DNA from: Carettochelys insculpta
Taxonomy: Eukaryota; Chordata; Testudines; Carettochelyidae
Length of the DNA: 64,000 nt
Direction of reading: 5' to 3'
Assembly (NCBI RefSeq): GCF_033958435.1
Contig: NC_134137.1
Span: 64,744,001 to 64,808,000, forward strand
The position numbers and the translations under genes were made by a program. Below the pieces are notes generated by a model that had not been told where the DNA came from, searched no databases, and was given only the letters and a program-made list of their open reading frames with translations. This document shows positions 9,910 through 21,880 of the stretch, piece by piece (positions within the stretch are counted from its first letter, which is position 1; the number at the start of each line of letters is the position of its first letter).

Positions 9910-10676
9910 CAGGTTGAACCTCTCTAGTATGGCAACCCTCAGGACCTGACCAGTTCCAAATAAGAGAATTTGCCAGACCACAGGAGATGAATATTGTCTA
10001 GCAGCATTACAAGCACTTCCACTGCTTACTGGGCTCTTAGAAGACATTGGCCGTGTCTACATGAGCCCCAAACTTTGAAATGGCCACGCAAATGGCCATT
10101 TCGAAGTTTACTAATGAAGTGCTGAAATGCATATTCGGTGCTTCATTAGCATGCGGGCGGACACGGCACTTCGAAATTGACGTGCCTCGCCGCCACGCGT
10201 CTCATCCCGACGGGGCTCCTTTTTGAAAGGACCCCGCCTACTTCGAAGTCGCCTTATTCCCATCTGCTCATAAGAATAAGGGGACTTTGAAGTAGGTGGG
10301 GTCCTTTCGAAAAGGAGCCCCGTCGGGACGAGACGTGCAGCGGCGAGGCATGTCAATTTCGAAGTGCCTCGGCCGCCCGCATGCTAATGAAGTGCTGAAT
10401 ATGCATTTCAGCACTTCATTAGTAAACTTCGAAATGGCCATTTGCGTGGCCATTTCGAAGTTTGGCGCTCGTGTAGACATAGCCATTTAGGGGTAAATTC
10501 GACCTAAATAACAGCACAGAACACTGAGAGCCAGGACTGGTGGCTGTAAACAAACTGTACGGGACCACAGAAAACTTGACCACACCTATGGTAAGTGGTC
10601 ATCCAGCTAATTAAAATCATGCTGCACTATGGATGTTGCCAGATGAGAGAGTACCAGACTAGAGAAGTTCCACCTG
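9910..10676. mobile_element. TIR element, split by a snap-back MITE
   Basis: The left end 'caggttgaacctctctagt' is nearly complementary to the right end 'actagagaagttccacctg'. The inner 'gctcttagaagacatt' / 'tttaggggtaaatt' halves look like one sequence interrupted at 10048/10485 by the snap-back MITE. The ends begin CAG as in hAT elements. The flanking 8-mers ('aatgaata' and 'tacaaata') match at only five positions, so the target duplication is unclear. Confidence 0.65.
10049..10484. mobile_element. 436-bp snap-back MITE (copy A)
   Basis: The element is one long inverted repeat. Positions pair with a constant sum of 20533, giving arms of about 210 bp (10049-10258 and 10275-10484) and a short loop. 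The ends read 'ggccgtgtctacatgag' and the complement of 'ggctatgtctacacgag'. A 3-bp duplication 'att' is plausible on both sides, which would suit the PIF/Harbinger superfamily. The arms contain many 'ttcgaa' words. A close relative lies at 26461-26884. No protein is encoded; frames on the two strands mirror each other. Confidence 0.85.
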
Positions 10677-10685
10677 TACAAATAA

Positions 10686-10897
10686 CAGCAAGAAATCCTG
10701 TGGCACCTTATAGATATAGACTAACAGATATTTTGGAGCATAAGCTTTTGTGGATAAAGACCCACTTCATGCATCTGACGAAGAGGGTGTTTGCCCACAA
10801 AAGCTTATGCTCCAAAATATCTGTTAGTCTATAAGGTGCCACCAGACTTCTTCTTGTTTTTGAAGATACAGACTAACTCAGCTACCCCTCTGATACT
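10686..10897 (-). mobile_element. Fold-back retroelement, copy 1 (possibly Penelope-derived)
   Basis: Inverted arms lie at about 10697-10753 and 10794-10846, sharing 'ataagcttttgtgg' and 'ggtgccac', with a 6-bp insertion in the left arm. A single-copy head follows at the right (10855-10897, reading 'cagaggggtagctgagttag' on the minus strand). The 11-bp duplication 'tgtacaaataa' / 'tgcacaaataa' (10675-10685 and 10898-10908) flanks it. The loop holds 'ctgacga' (10775-10781), then a weak stem, then 'aaaa' where 'gaaa' would complete a hammerhead-like core. A near relative is at 58883-59234. Confidence 0.75.
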
Positions 10898-10914
10898 TGC
10901 ACAAATAATGACCA

Positions 10915-13900
10915 CACGACACCTTCAGTTGTATTCACACACTTTGGCACTGGCAGGTCCTTGAAAGTGAATAGTTATTTGGAAAATTACTTGTGCAACA
11001 TGAAAGAATCACGAAAATGTCAGTATATTGCTCTCATGAAATATCTTTGATTGTCCATTTACAGCCAACTTTAGTCACCACGGCTCTTTTGAAAATTCCA
11101 CGACTCCCCCCCGACTCATCTGCAATTTTAATCACCTAATACATTCAAAAATCTGGTCCCTACTGTTTATAAACATTTCAGCCATACAATCACAGAAACA
11201 GAAATAATTCCATGTAATTTGAGTGATAAATCACACTTCACAAGTAATGAGCAACAGTCATTAGTACAAGACATTATTTGTGAAATATGTACTTCAACAA
11301 CTCCTAGGTTGAAATATGTTCACATAAAGAGTGTGAACAATTTCAAATAACAAATACATTTAAAAAGTTAGTCTGAAGATAATTCATATGGAGGAAAAAG
11401 GCTAAACATGTCACCATATAATTTAATTATAATATTTGCTCAGGTCTCCTTCACATTTACTTGAAAAATATTCTCAAGACATATTCCCAGGACTGCAAGG
11501 AATATCTTTTATTCTAATTTTAAAGCAAACTTTTTCTCTTTACATCACCTTCTGTACCAGAAAGTCACAATTGCCCACACATTTATTTATTCAAGTTTTT
11601 TGCAAAGGTTCTCTGCAGCCTGTCAGAGACCGTATTGATTTAGGAACTGGCAGTTGTGACAATTCTGTCACAGATTGGAGCTGTCTCCATATGTGGGCTT
11701 ATCTGTCCTGAGAAGAATTCTGATCCAAGCTGGTCTCACATTAAAACAACAACAGCAGCAGAGAGCTACTTTTATCTGTTACGGTCTTAAGGGAAAAGGA
11801 TTACAAAGGCTAACTAAGCCATCTGAGTACTTAGCCAACAATCCTAAACAGCACCCTCATAGGAAGTACTAGCAGCCAGCTAATTAAATTAGCCCTCTTT
11901 GATTTATTAACAAGCAGAGCCACATATCACGCAGGATTGTCCCACAAAATGAATGAGCATTTTGAGCCTCACATTGGCTGTGGAACTTCCACCCCTATAA
12001 ACGTATGGCAGCTGGCTCAGGTTTAACAAGTTTTGATGGTTTGGGCAATGTCCCTTCCTAACCCCAAGCATTACTATCTTGGCAATAATATAGAAAAGCA
12101 TTATTTTGCATGCATGATCTTAATCCCATTTTTAATGTCTAGGACAATCTAGTGGTTAATTAGCAATTTGCTGCCCGCCAGTATGCAAATGTATAACAAG
12201 TGAAAGCCTTCTGCATCTGTAATTATTCCATTGATTTACAAGCCACTTTTCCTTCAGCTTTAGTTTCTCTGTGTGGGTGCATTCATGCATCATGTATTTC
12301 ATTATTTTTAGAAGCACATTCTGTGCCTTTTTGTGCTCTCCTAGTTCCAGCATACAATAATTACTATGTTTTGGACTCCCTGGAACCAATCCTCAGCATG
12401 GTGTAAATCAAAATAGCTCCACTGACTTTAATGGAGTTGTGCCAATGGACGCCAGCTAAAGACCTGGTCTTACATTTTTAAGAAAGATGTGTTAGGGCAG
12501 TTGGAATTTTGTTGCTGAAAAGTAGTTGAAAATAAGATTCAGAAAATGTCAGACTGCTATCTGAATCCTAATTGCAGCTTGCAAACACAAACAGAGAGAA
12601 ATCTGCTTCTGCTTAATCCTTGCAAGGAAGTGTAATACTCCCCTAATATGTGATTTTTCTCCCAAGCTGTTTTGCAAGTAAACCACGAGTATACTTCGTC
12701 CATTTGGCTTCTTTTAGTTTTAGTGGGTTTTTTTAAATGTTTTACATTAACCTTGGTATTAGAGAGCTCTTGTATTAAATTAAGCCAATTAATAAATGGA
12801 GACATTAAACAATCAATTTTGTCTGCATATCTCCACAGTATTATGTATGGCTGGCTGTAATCACAAGATAAATGCAATGTGCTGATGTATGGTAATGTTC
12901 AATAATGCATTCTCCACCAGGCTCAATTCATCAGGGAGGTTTTTTTCATTTTTTTCTTCTTCTTCTTTTTTTTTTTTTTTTTTTTTTTTTTTTGAAGGGG
13001 GGGTATTTGTTATTGGCTGTCTCTGTACCTCAAGGATAACATTCCGGTCTTTTTGATTGGCTGACCCACTGCTGCAAGATTCTAACCGTCTTATTTTGAT
13101 GATGAATATGAAGGCATGCTAAGCCGTGCAGTTCTCACAGGCTGCACTCTTTCCCCAGTCTCAAGGACTGCCAGTCTCCTTCGCGGCTTTCCGCACCAAA
13201 CAACAACAAAAGTTGTGATGCTTTTCTTCACCCAGTGCTTTGGGGCTGTTTTAGATCTTATTCACCTGAGATTTCAACATTACAAGGCAAAGAGGGTTTT
13301 TTCAGCTGCTGGGCAACTTGTCTGTGTTGTGAACCCAACACACAACCTAAAGGTGAGTTAAAAATATGTTTCTATTTCAGTGGCTTATGCTTCTCAGTTG
13401 TTTCTCAATAGGCAGTGAAACAAGGCTACCGCACAATGGGACAGACCGCTGTTAACACATTCCTAGCAAAGAGGCTGTGTCATGTGGTCTTTTGGATTGG
13501 TTTACTTTAAAGCTAAAGGCAAGCAATCAGCGTCTACAGGAAATAGTGTGAAGTTGTTGCTTCTCTCTCTAGAAGCCCTGCTTCCTCCGTTTTTTCTTTT
13601 GTGTGTCAAGTATTCAAGAGGCAAATGTTTGGCAAAATTATTGGAAAAGTTAGTGTAATGAAAATCTGTTTCCTTTTGTGAAACGTTGCTAACACAGATC
13701 CTAGAAATCCTTCCGGACTGTCTGATACTAAAGGGCAACATGCTGCTGATTGTCAGGCTGAACAAGGAGACAGGGAAGAGAGAGAGACAGAAGTTTTCTT
13801 TGAGTGTTTGTCCATGTCGTCTAAAGGGAATTTGAGCAATTTCATGTGGCATATGAAGTGCCAATCGTCATTTTTGTTAGTGCTGAGTTTAAATTTACCT

Positions 13901-14465
13901 TAATAAAGTAAAACTATTTATAGTCACCATAAAAATGACTCTATGTGGACCAAGTAAGTTTCTAGATTTCCATTGACGACGTGGCAATAGCTGAGCCTAT
14001 GCCAAAACCTACTAGTTGTGATCTCTCTCACCAAGCGAGGATGCAAGCAGCTAGGGAGGCAAACAGACTTGTGGGAGTCTTTAATTGGTTTATTATGGTA
14101 ACAAATTAGCAGTCTTTATCAGTGCCCCTGTTGGCTTGCTGAGGGTCCTTGCCAGGGACCTCACTTGAACAGAAAGTCCAGTCTGGACATGCACTCTCCT
14201 TATTGAAAATCACAGATGGGCATTTCAGGTGGACTCTTCTTGGGCAGGTCCAAAGTCCTAGTCAAGAACTCAAAAGGAACCTCCTCCCAGTGTAAGCCTT
14301 TTGGGGATCCTTTGACAGAGTGGGTCCCACCTCAGAATTTGGAGCCAATGGGACTTAGGCACCTTAATGCCATTAAAAATGCCACTGGTTATTGCCACAT
14401 GGCTCTTGTCTTTCATTACACCGGGAAGTAGCACTCCAAAAACGTAGGCTGCTGGGCTTGCTCTT
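10915..14465. other. Repeat-poor AT-rich stretch, no gene recognised
   Basis: Apart from an ancient palindromic relic (12400-12475) and a T-rich tract (12943-12993), no known repeat is evident. 11880-12900 is AT-rich with several TAATTA/AATTA words and looks like candidate conserved non-coding DNA, an inference from texture only. At 13353 a strong splice-donor-like 'AAG|GTGAGT' lies downstream of two 'attggctg' (inverted CCAAT) words. An 81-codon frame there has no recognisable domain. Confidence 0.4.
12943..12993. repeat. T-rich/poly-T tract
   Basis: A TTC-containing pyrimidine run passes into about 30 uninterrupted T residues. It could be the reverse-strand poly-A tail of an insertion, but no element body or target duplication is obvious next to it. 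Confidence 0.8.
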
Positions 14466-14655
14466 GGCAGGGAGGGATAGCTCAGTGGCTTGAGCATTGC
14501 TCTGCTAAATATAGAGTTGTGGGTTCAATCCTCAAGGAGGCCATTCAGGGATGGGGGTAAATAGATGGCAGGGATGGTGCTTAAGCTCATCAAGAAGGCA
14601 AGGGGACTGGACTAGATGACCTCCTAAGGTCCCTTCCAGCTCTAGGAGATGTGCA
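14466..14655 (+). mobile_element. Cry-type tRNA-headed SINE
   Basis: The head 'ggagggatagctcagtgg' contains an A box. 'gggttcaatcc' about 40 bases further is a good B box, so the element begins as a tRNA-like PolIII promoter. The body is followed by the tail 'ggactagatgacctcctaag' and 'gtcccttccagctct', which matches the CR1 3' end at 43902-43935 nearly base for base. This is the turtle/tortoise PolIII SINE design, a tRNA head with a CR1 tail. It is a retroposon and not a tRNA gene, because there is no cloverleaf 3' half or CCA-side stem. Confidence 0.88.
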
Positions 14656-15506
14656 TCTGCAATTATAAATATACATGCATCTACTTACAGCATCAGACAA
14701 TGCTAACTTAGCACCTCACACTGATGGGAAAAGGTTGCTTTTAGAAGTAAAGCCTCCACTGGAGGGTATGTTTCTAAGCATGCTGCAAGCACATTGGATG
14801 CCCCCAGCAGTGAGGATGAAGTAGGGCAGGCATGCCAGCACCGCATCACACAGAAAATGACCCATCCCCCCACAAATATAACCTATTTTTTAAAAAATAC
14901 CTACTTATCTTAAGGTATCATGTGACTGTTCAGAATAGGAAGAAATTACATAGAAATATTCAGACACTAAAAGTGGCTTGAAAATATTTTAACAAAATGG
15001 ATAATTCTATCCTAACCCTGTTGATGTATCACAGTAAGCAGGAGACCATCAAGCTACTACCATCTACTCATAATAAGAAGCAAGAAGTGAGGGACCTAGG
15101 CTACTTCCAGTTCAGGCAAGGTGAAGCCTAGACAGGTGCCGATCCTGTGGCATGTAGATGGCCCACTGAAGGCAGAAGAAGTTCAGGGTGCTCAGCAGAT
15201 TGGGCCTGCAGTGAATCAGAGCAGTTTCTGTCAGATTAGGGCTGCAGTTTGCATGTTGTAACTTTTTGGTGCTTCTCTTCTTTATCCCTGGAAATAAATA
15301 TTGTCTCACTATTTGAATCCATAGTGGCTGAGCCCTGATCCAAAGCCTTTTACCATCAGGTGTCTTTCCAGTGACTTCGCTGGGCTTTGGATCCAGCAAC
15401 ACAGGCAGAAGTCCCACTGAAGCAAATCGGTGTTTCAGATGTGGTGGAATGGTAGGATTGGACCTATAATGAAAACTGCCCTCTTTTCAACAGAGCAGCT
15501 CATATG
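14656..15506. other. No gene recognised
   Basis: No domain or repeat is supported. The 101-codon minus frame at 15112-15417 has no recognisable motif. Confidence 0.45.
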
Positions 15507-15909
15507 GGCCATGTCCACACAGCCCCAGAGCACAGTGCTGCTGCTGGCAGTGCTATCAAATGAGGTTTTTAGAAATTCCAAATGGTTCTCCATCTGCATA
15601 CTCATGCAGCTAATTAGCATAGCCAAGCAAGATTTAGCTGTCAGCAGAGGGGGCTGCTGACAGTAAAGAGGCCGTGTGGACGTGTCTTATCAGGGCCTGG
15701 TGACAGAGGTGGGGGTTTAGCCGGCAGAGGCACAGCCACTCAGCCTCTTTACTGCTGGCAGCCACCTCTGCCGAGTGCAAAATCTCACGCGGTTATGCTA
15801 ATTAGCCACATGAGTATGCAAATGAGGAACCATTTGCAATTTCTAGAAACCTCATTAGCATAGTGCTGCTGGCAGCAGCACTGTGCTCGGGGGTCTTGTG
15901 GACATGGCC
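15507..15909. mobile_element. Snap-back MITE (copy D)
   Basis: The left end 'ggccatgtccacacagcc' and the right end (complement 'ggccatgtccacaag') are inverted, and the next segment 'gagcacagtgctgctgc' is mirrored at 15862-15888. 'gctaattag' and 'atgcaaat'-like words repeat in both halves. About 403 bp, no transposase. Its inner sequence matches copy E at 22996-23319, so the two form one subfamily. Confidence 0.8.
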
Positions 15910-16190
15910 GTGGAGGGCTGGCAGGCTCAGGCCCAATGAGCATGCTTCCCTGCATATGATCTAACGCTAAGGGCACCTGAGAGTGCTTAAGAAAGCATTT
16001 CAATATGAAAAAAACCAGTGATCTGTAAAGTGAAGTGTGCTACAAAGTTATTAATGTTGAAATTATTTCTCTCTTACTCGAAGCTGGACACAGAGCGCTC
16101 TGTTGGAAATCTTTGAAAATATTTCACCCTATTTAGTAATAAGAACAATAATAACCCTTGCAGTGCTAGCACCCATAGCAGTAGCATCCA
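15910..16190. other. No gene recognised
   Basis: Short single-copy-looking stretch between a MITE and a GC-rich block. Nothing is supported. Confidence 0.4.
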
Positions 16191-16600
16191 AAAGAAATTC
16201 CACAGTCGCCACAGCCCTCGTCCAGCCTCATGCTGCCCCCCAGCCAGGTGCCTGTCCCCTCACCAAGTGCTGCTCCCCCTCCAAAGCCAGGCACCCACCC
16301 CAGAGCTTATTCACCAGAGCCACACCGCCGTGAGCCGCCATCGGAGCTGCCACCACACATGTGCAAGAGTGAGCTGCAGCTGGAGTTGCTGCCACGTGCA
16401 CAAGTGAGATGCACCCGGAGCTGTGCAGTGGCCTGCTGGGGCCAGAGCAGCCTGCGGCTCAGAGCTGCAGGAGGAGCCACTTCTGCCGCTACTGCCACAT
16501 GTTTGTCCCACCAAGCGGTGGGGCGAGGAGTGGGTGGAGGGCGCTCCATTTCCCTACACCACGATTTCCTGTTCGCCACATGTAGCAAATAGGAAGCATA
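16190..16600. repeat. GC-rich imperfectly repetitive block
   Basis: The block is rich in 'ctgc', 'ccag' and 'gagctgc' words and opens 90-120-codon frames on both strands with low-complexity Pro/Ala/Ser/Gly translations. Similar texture recurs near 31.05-31.32 and 63.23-63.57 kb. I interpret it as a decayed GC-rich repeat, not a coding exon. Confidence 0.4.
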
Positions 16601-19600
16601 TCGGACACTGCGGACCTATAGACTACAAACAGATTGGGACGCGCATGGTACTAGGCGCTGTACGAATGTATACTAACTTTAGACAAATTAGGAAGTTTAG
16701 AAATGTCTCAATATATTAAAATACAGGTGACGTAATACTTCAAAACAAAAAGCCAAGTGTGTTCCTCAGGTGACTTACAGTATTATGACAAACTTTGATG
16801 CCCCCTATTTTACTACCTATGATTTAGTTATTACAACCATATATTTCTGGAGAACCCTAAAATATAAATCAAGTCAAAGTAGCGATGAAATGCCAGAGAT
16901 AACAATAACAGTCGAAATCTGACAGAGAGCAAGGGCCACGAGCACGGACACTTCCTGAGCTCAAATGGTGAAGACTGGTGCTTACAATAAACTTGTAATC
17001 TTTTTGGTTAGGGGTTGCTGTCACAGGAGCAACCAGATCTCTGCATCACCAAGTGCCATGCAGCAATGATCTGATGGCTACTGGAATATGAATAATAAAT
17101 GGAAGACTTACTGCGTTTCTTTATACAACTAATAATCTTGACACATCCCATATGGGCAGAGACTCTGTCGGTCTACAGCTCTGCAAGTCACTTTGCCACC
17201 CGGGCCCTCGTCCTGCACCGTTAAAGTCAATGGGGACTTTCAATGCAGGTAGGATCAAGCCCAGTCTTGGTTATACATCATGTACATTTTACATGCTGCA
17301 GTGATCTCGTATTTAGCAAGCTGTTTACTGACCAATGTGACGCAGGGAAATGCTATTATTTTACACAGATGGTGCTCAGTCTTTCTAACACTGTGGTAAA
17401 TCCGGAGGAATTCCAGTGAAGTCAATGCAGTTGCTCCAGATTCATTCCAGTGTACTGTGACTGAGATCAGAATTCATGGGAGTGCTACTTACCAGTTCCT
17501 TTAGTGCTAGTCTCTATGTTGGCAGTAAAATACACACTTACACTTTTATTCTTCCTCAGGCAGAAAATATTTCACTAGGGAGGCTTATGACCAATTTAGT
17601 GTATTTAAAAAAAGTTAAAATATCACTTCAGATAGCTGTATTGATCCACTGTTATTTTCTCTTCGCACGACAGACTAACAGAGGCAGCTGCAAACAAGGA
17701 CAGACAAGATTGCCACAATCGCCCTCAATTTTCTTTATTTGATGTGGGTATAAATAGGTTTTTTGAAGCCTATTTCTGTTTCTAGCAGCTCTTTGTACTT
17801 TCTCCTTCCATCAGGTCTCACAAGAATGCCACAAGCATCTTAAAACCATAGGCATGTGCTGAGTTGTAATCAAAATTCACTTGCTGAGCAGAGAAAATCA
17901 TGTATTTACCATGCTTCTATAGGTCACCTTCATTCTCAATCATATTATATCCATTACTTAGCAACCTGGGATTCCTTCAAGCATGCAGACAATGTGATGC
18001 CTTCCTTTTGAAATAAAAGGCTAAAGCATTATTATCTGGCTAGGCACTCTAGCTAAATGACTGCACTCTTTAAGACCATGACAATTAAAGGGCGTTGCTT
18101 AAAGAAGCAATGCTGGTAGTGCCTGGATAAAGGCCGTTTACCTTACTGTGAAGTTTGAAGTATGCTCGCTGTGTGAAATATAGGGATGTATGCTGGTTCA
18201 TGTGTAAGGAAGGTTCAGTGGATTTCCTTTTTTTCATTAATGATAATTCCACATGGCATAGCTTCATCAGCCCCTCTTATACCTTCTTTCCAAATCCTGC
18301 TAATCGGACCACAAGCAAGGTACTGAAACTATTGTGTCTCCAATTGAGCATAGGAAGGCAGGATACTATAGGGCTGCCAAAAGAACAGTGAACTCAAAAG
18401 TGTCTGCTTCTTAGCTTTTGCTTCAGCAGTTCTTGCACTGTAACAATTACTATTATTTACAGTTGTGCTTACAGGCCCTGATGAAGAATTGGGGTTGTTT
18501 TTCACTAGGCACTGTACACACACATAATAATAAAAAAAGACCCCTAAAAGCTTACAATCTATGGCCTGATGCCGAAATATAACTCTAACTTGCTGTGACT
18601 TCCCTTGTTTATCTATGTTCATTCTTTTCTCAGGGCAAAGAAATGTGTTGTTCTTATAAGACCATCTTTCCTCCTTCCTTTAGGACCTTTAATCTCTCGT
18701 GACATTATAAGGACCAGAGGTGCCTAAGTACAGTTTCATCTTGTAGCCAAACAACGTATAGCATGGCTCGCAGGGTCTTAAACCCCTGTCCCCTGGAAAA
18801 AAAATCTGCTTTACCTGAAGGAGGGTAGGGATTTTAATCCTGTTATAATACTTTGTCTCCACACACACTGGTCAGCCAGGCCATGCTGTAATCCACTTTA
18901 TCCCCAGCTGACTTTGAACCAGGATTAAGTGCCATGCTGTAATGTACACACGTGGGATTTATTTATTTAGTGTAAGGTAAGAGACAGTTTAAAATATGCT
19001 GCTAATGATCTACTCTGCTATCTTTTCCCACTTCCCCTCACGCAGATGCCCTTCATTTCTGCCTCAGGATTCTGCCTACTTTAGTTCATCAGACAATTTC
19101 CCATATGAGGTAGTAGTATAGTAATAATAACCACTAGAGGGCATGCAGAATACAATGTGTACACACCTACTACATGATAAACATAGTCTGATAATATAAA
19201 TCTGTCCTTATTAGCTTTAGGTTATCCTTCAATTAGTATGTGGCACAGTGTAATTGGAAGACGAGGTAAAAGCTTTAGTTAAAGCCTCTGGTGTCATCAC
19301 AGTGTCTCCAAGTTGACTTGCTGCATCCCTAACCACTGCCTTGGCCGAACAGTGTAAATCTGGAAATCAGCTTTAAAGGCAAATAGTCAAGAAATTTCCA
19401 CAGTTTACTCCATCCCTGTGCAAACCCAACCATTAGGATTCACGCACAGCCCTTTTCCTGCATCAAAGGCCAGTGGGCGTACGCTTCATCGACTCTCCCT
19501 GAGGAGAGACCATCTAGTAATGCCTCTATCTGTCTAATCCCAGAAGTTCTTCTCTATTGTAATCCATTAACCTTGAGTTTATAGAGACACGTGCATGCAC

Positions 19601-21880
19601 ACGCACACCCCACAGAGACTTAGCACAGGTTAACGAGGATTTCATTTTAAATGCCTAACACAGACGTTACAGTTTAAAATTAGGACAGCTCAGGGTTGAA
19701 ATGTAATCACACAGAACAGCCACTGTGATCTCTCCTTAGAGAAAATGTAGCAAAAGAAATGGAGGGAGAGAGAGTTTCTGATTCATTGTTCTTAAACATC
19801 CCACCTCTTGTGGGAGACTAACTGTTGCTGTTGTCTGTCATGATATAGCGCTGGGGGCAGGAGCAGGGCAGGTGCATCTTATGTTTGGTGTTGAGAGAAA
19901 TGTGTTGTATTAAAATGAAAAAGCTCCTCACAAGAAGTTTCAAGTCAGGCATTTTCAACCTAAGACGGTGCAGGTATTATATAACATTAGTGAAATACCC
20001 ATCTTCTCAGCAGGGGATGTGATAGCACGTGTTTATTGTTAGCTATTGAATAGGGTTCCCCATGCTGCCACATCAGGCCACCCACAGCACACTGTACCCA
20101 TCATCCCTCAATAGAGTCCTTAAATTCTCTTGTACATCATGGACCAAATACATCTCCTGAGGAGTATAATCCCAGATGGTGCCCATTACTAACACAGGGT
20201 TGCAAAGAAAAGAGACATGTGAATGAAAGGCCTGACAATGTGAGATGAGTTGAAAGGTCTTGGACCTGTTTCCAGGGGACACGTAGCCCAAAAATATAAT
20301 CACAACAGGTGCTATGTGTTGGTACTAAGCAGTACTGCTAACCTGAGCTATTCACAAATTGCACATGTAGCCCCTGCCCCATCAGGAATGTGGCTCAAAA
20401 ATCATGAGATTTAAATAAGAATAAATGTTGAGCTCTTTTTGTTTGTCTTTTGGTGTTGGGGACTTTCAGGTCTATGTTTTGATTTTTCTCTATGCCCAGG
20501 AGGTCTAAAAACTTACTTTTCTTCCTTAAATGAAAGCTGAGGTGCTCAGGTTCCAGCATGTGGTTAACACAAAACCTTCAAAATTGCTAGCTTCATACTC
20601 AGATTGTCCCAGTTGGCAACACTGATGTTTATGGGGACTGACTTACCTTCCACCCTCCTTACAGATCAGGGTTAAGACACATTCCCAGTACTGCGAGGGG
20701 AAGCTTTACAAGGACACTGCCTGTGCTGAATGCTGATCCTCTTCTGTAAATAAACAGAAGCGGTAATAAATGCAAGAGGCACAGGCATCCTTAAAAGCGA
20801 CTGGACTTTATTGCCTCGTCCTGCTGGTCTGACCTGGGTCAGAGTGACAAAGGTTAATACTCCTGCCACATGACAGGGATCAATAATCACAGGAGTCAGT
20901 TTACACAGAGGGTGCCAGAGCTGTCAATCGGGCACTTCTCCTGTGGACTACATGCGCGCATGCGCGCGCGCACACACAAACACAAGAAGAGCCCCTTCAT
21001 TTATCTTCAGAGGTGTTGCCCCCAGGCCTGTGCCTGGGAGGTGGGCAGGGAAGGAATGAAGTTTCACTTGGCTTGGATGAGACGTTCTTTAGAAAATCAG
21101 AAGGAATCTAAGTTGTGTTTTGCTCCCATTATGCTCAGTTTTTAGAATAGATGCTGTCATGCGAGTAGAGAGGAGCTGCCACACTCAGCTGACCAGGCTC
21201 CAGATCCAAACCCTGCTGGTTTGTCTGTGCTCAGAGCTGAGGTTTTTTGTCTGGACCCAGCTGTAAATGTGAGCAGTTTCCAAGCATGCCTTTTTTTTTC
21301 CGTGAGAGGTGTTTGATTTGGGAACCGAATGCTCGACTGTCAAGGCATTAAACGCTTTATCGGATTGCTTCATTTGTATTTCTTTTCTTAGCCCATCTCT
21401 TTCTGTTGTTCCTCAGGCTGGCAGTTGCCTGCTGTTAGAAACGGTTATGCAAAAGATTTTTCTGTCTGGTTTTTAGTAACCCGACCCCAGCCTGTTCCTC
21501 TTTCCACTGAAGTAAAACTGTACTAACTTCAGTGCAGTTTTGGGTTCCTTACTTGCAGTTCCACTAATTGCAACAAAATTACAGTCGTTCAGTCAAGCAG
21601 TTGTTCTGTGCAATCTGTTCGGCTTTCGGTAGACTATCCCAGGAAAACAATCAGCAGTCAGACAATGCTGTGGAACTGCAAAAATGGAGAGTTAGCTGTC
21701 ACTCACTCTGCCCCCTACTTTGATTTGAATGGAATCATGGGGCTAACTTTGAGTTCATCCTGTCCCTGCAGATGTTCGGCAATGTCTCTATTTATTGGAA
21801 CTAGTTTCTAGAGATATATGAGCTCAGTGGCAGCAATCGGTATAGCAGCACCAGAGGTAGAATTTCTGTGGGGCAGGGAG
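16600..21880. other. Long single-copy-looking stretch, no gene
   Basis: No retroelement domain or MITE is obvious over about 5.3 kb. An ancient palindromic relic lies at 17385-17480 and an alternating purine-pyrimidine tract at 20951-20978. Frames of up to about 100 codons occur without motifs. Confidence 0.45.
20951..20978. repeat. Alternating purine-pyrimidine (Z-DNA-prone) tract
   Basis: Twenty-eight bases alternate pyrimidine and purine without a break, mostly CG and CA steps, including a self-complementary 'gcgcgcatgcgcgc' core. Confidence 0.85.

Noticed and set aside
10111..10490. Overlapping 64-81-codon frames on both strands
   Set aside because: Artefacts of the snap-back MITE; the same translations recur at 26392-26886 in copy B.
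14466..14545. Possible tRNA gene
   Set aside because: A and B boxes are present, but the rest continues as a Cry-type SINE with a CR1 tail and there is no complete cloverleaf.
16230..16592. 120-codon Pro-rich frame as an exon
   Set aside because: Low complexity, overlapping frames on both strands and no splice or domain support.
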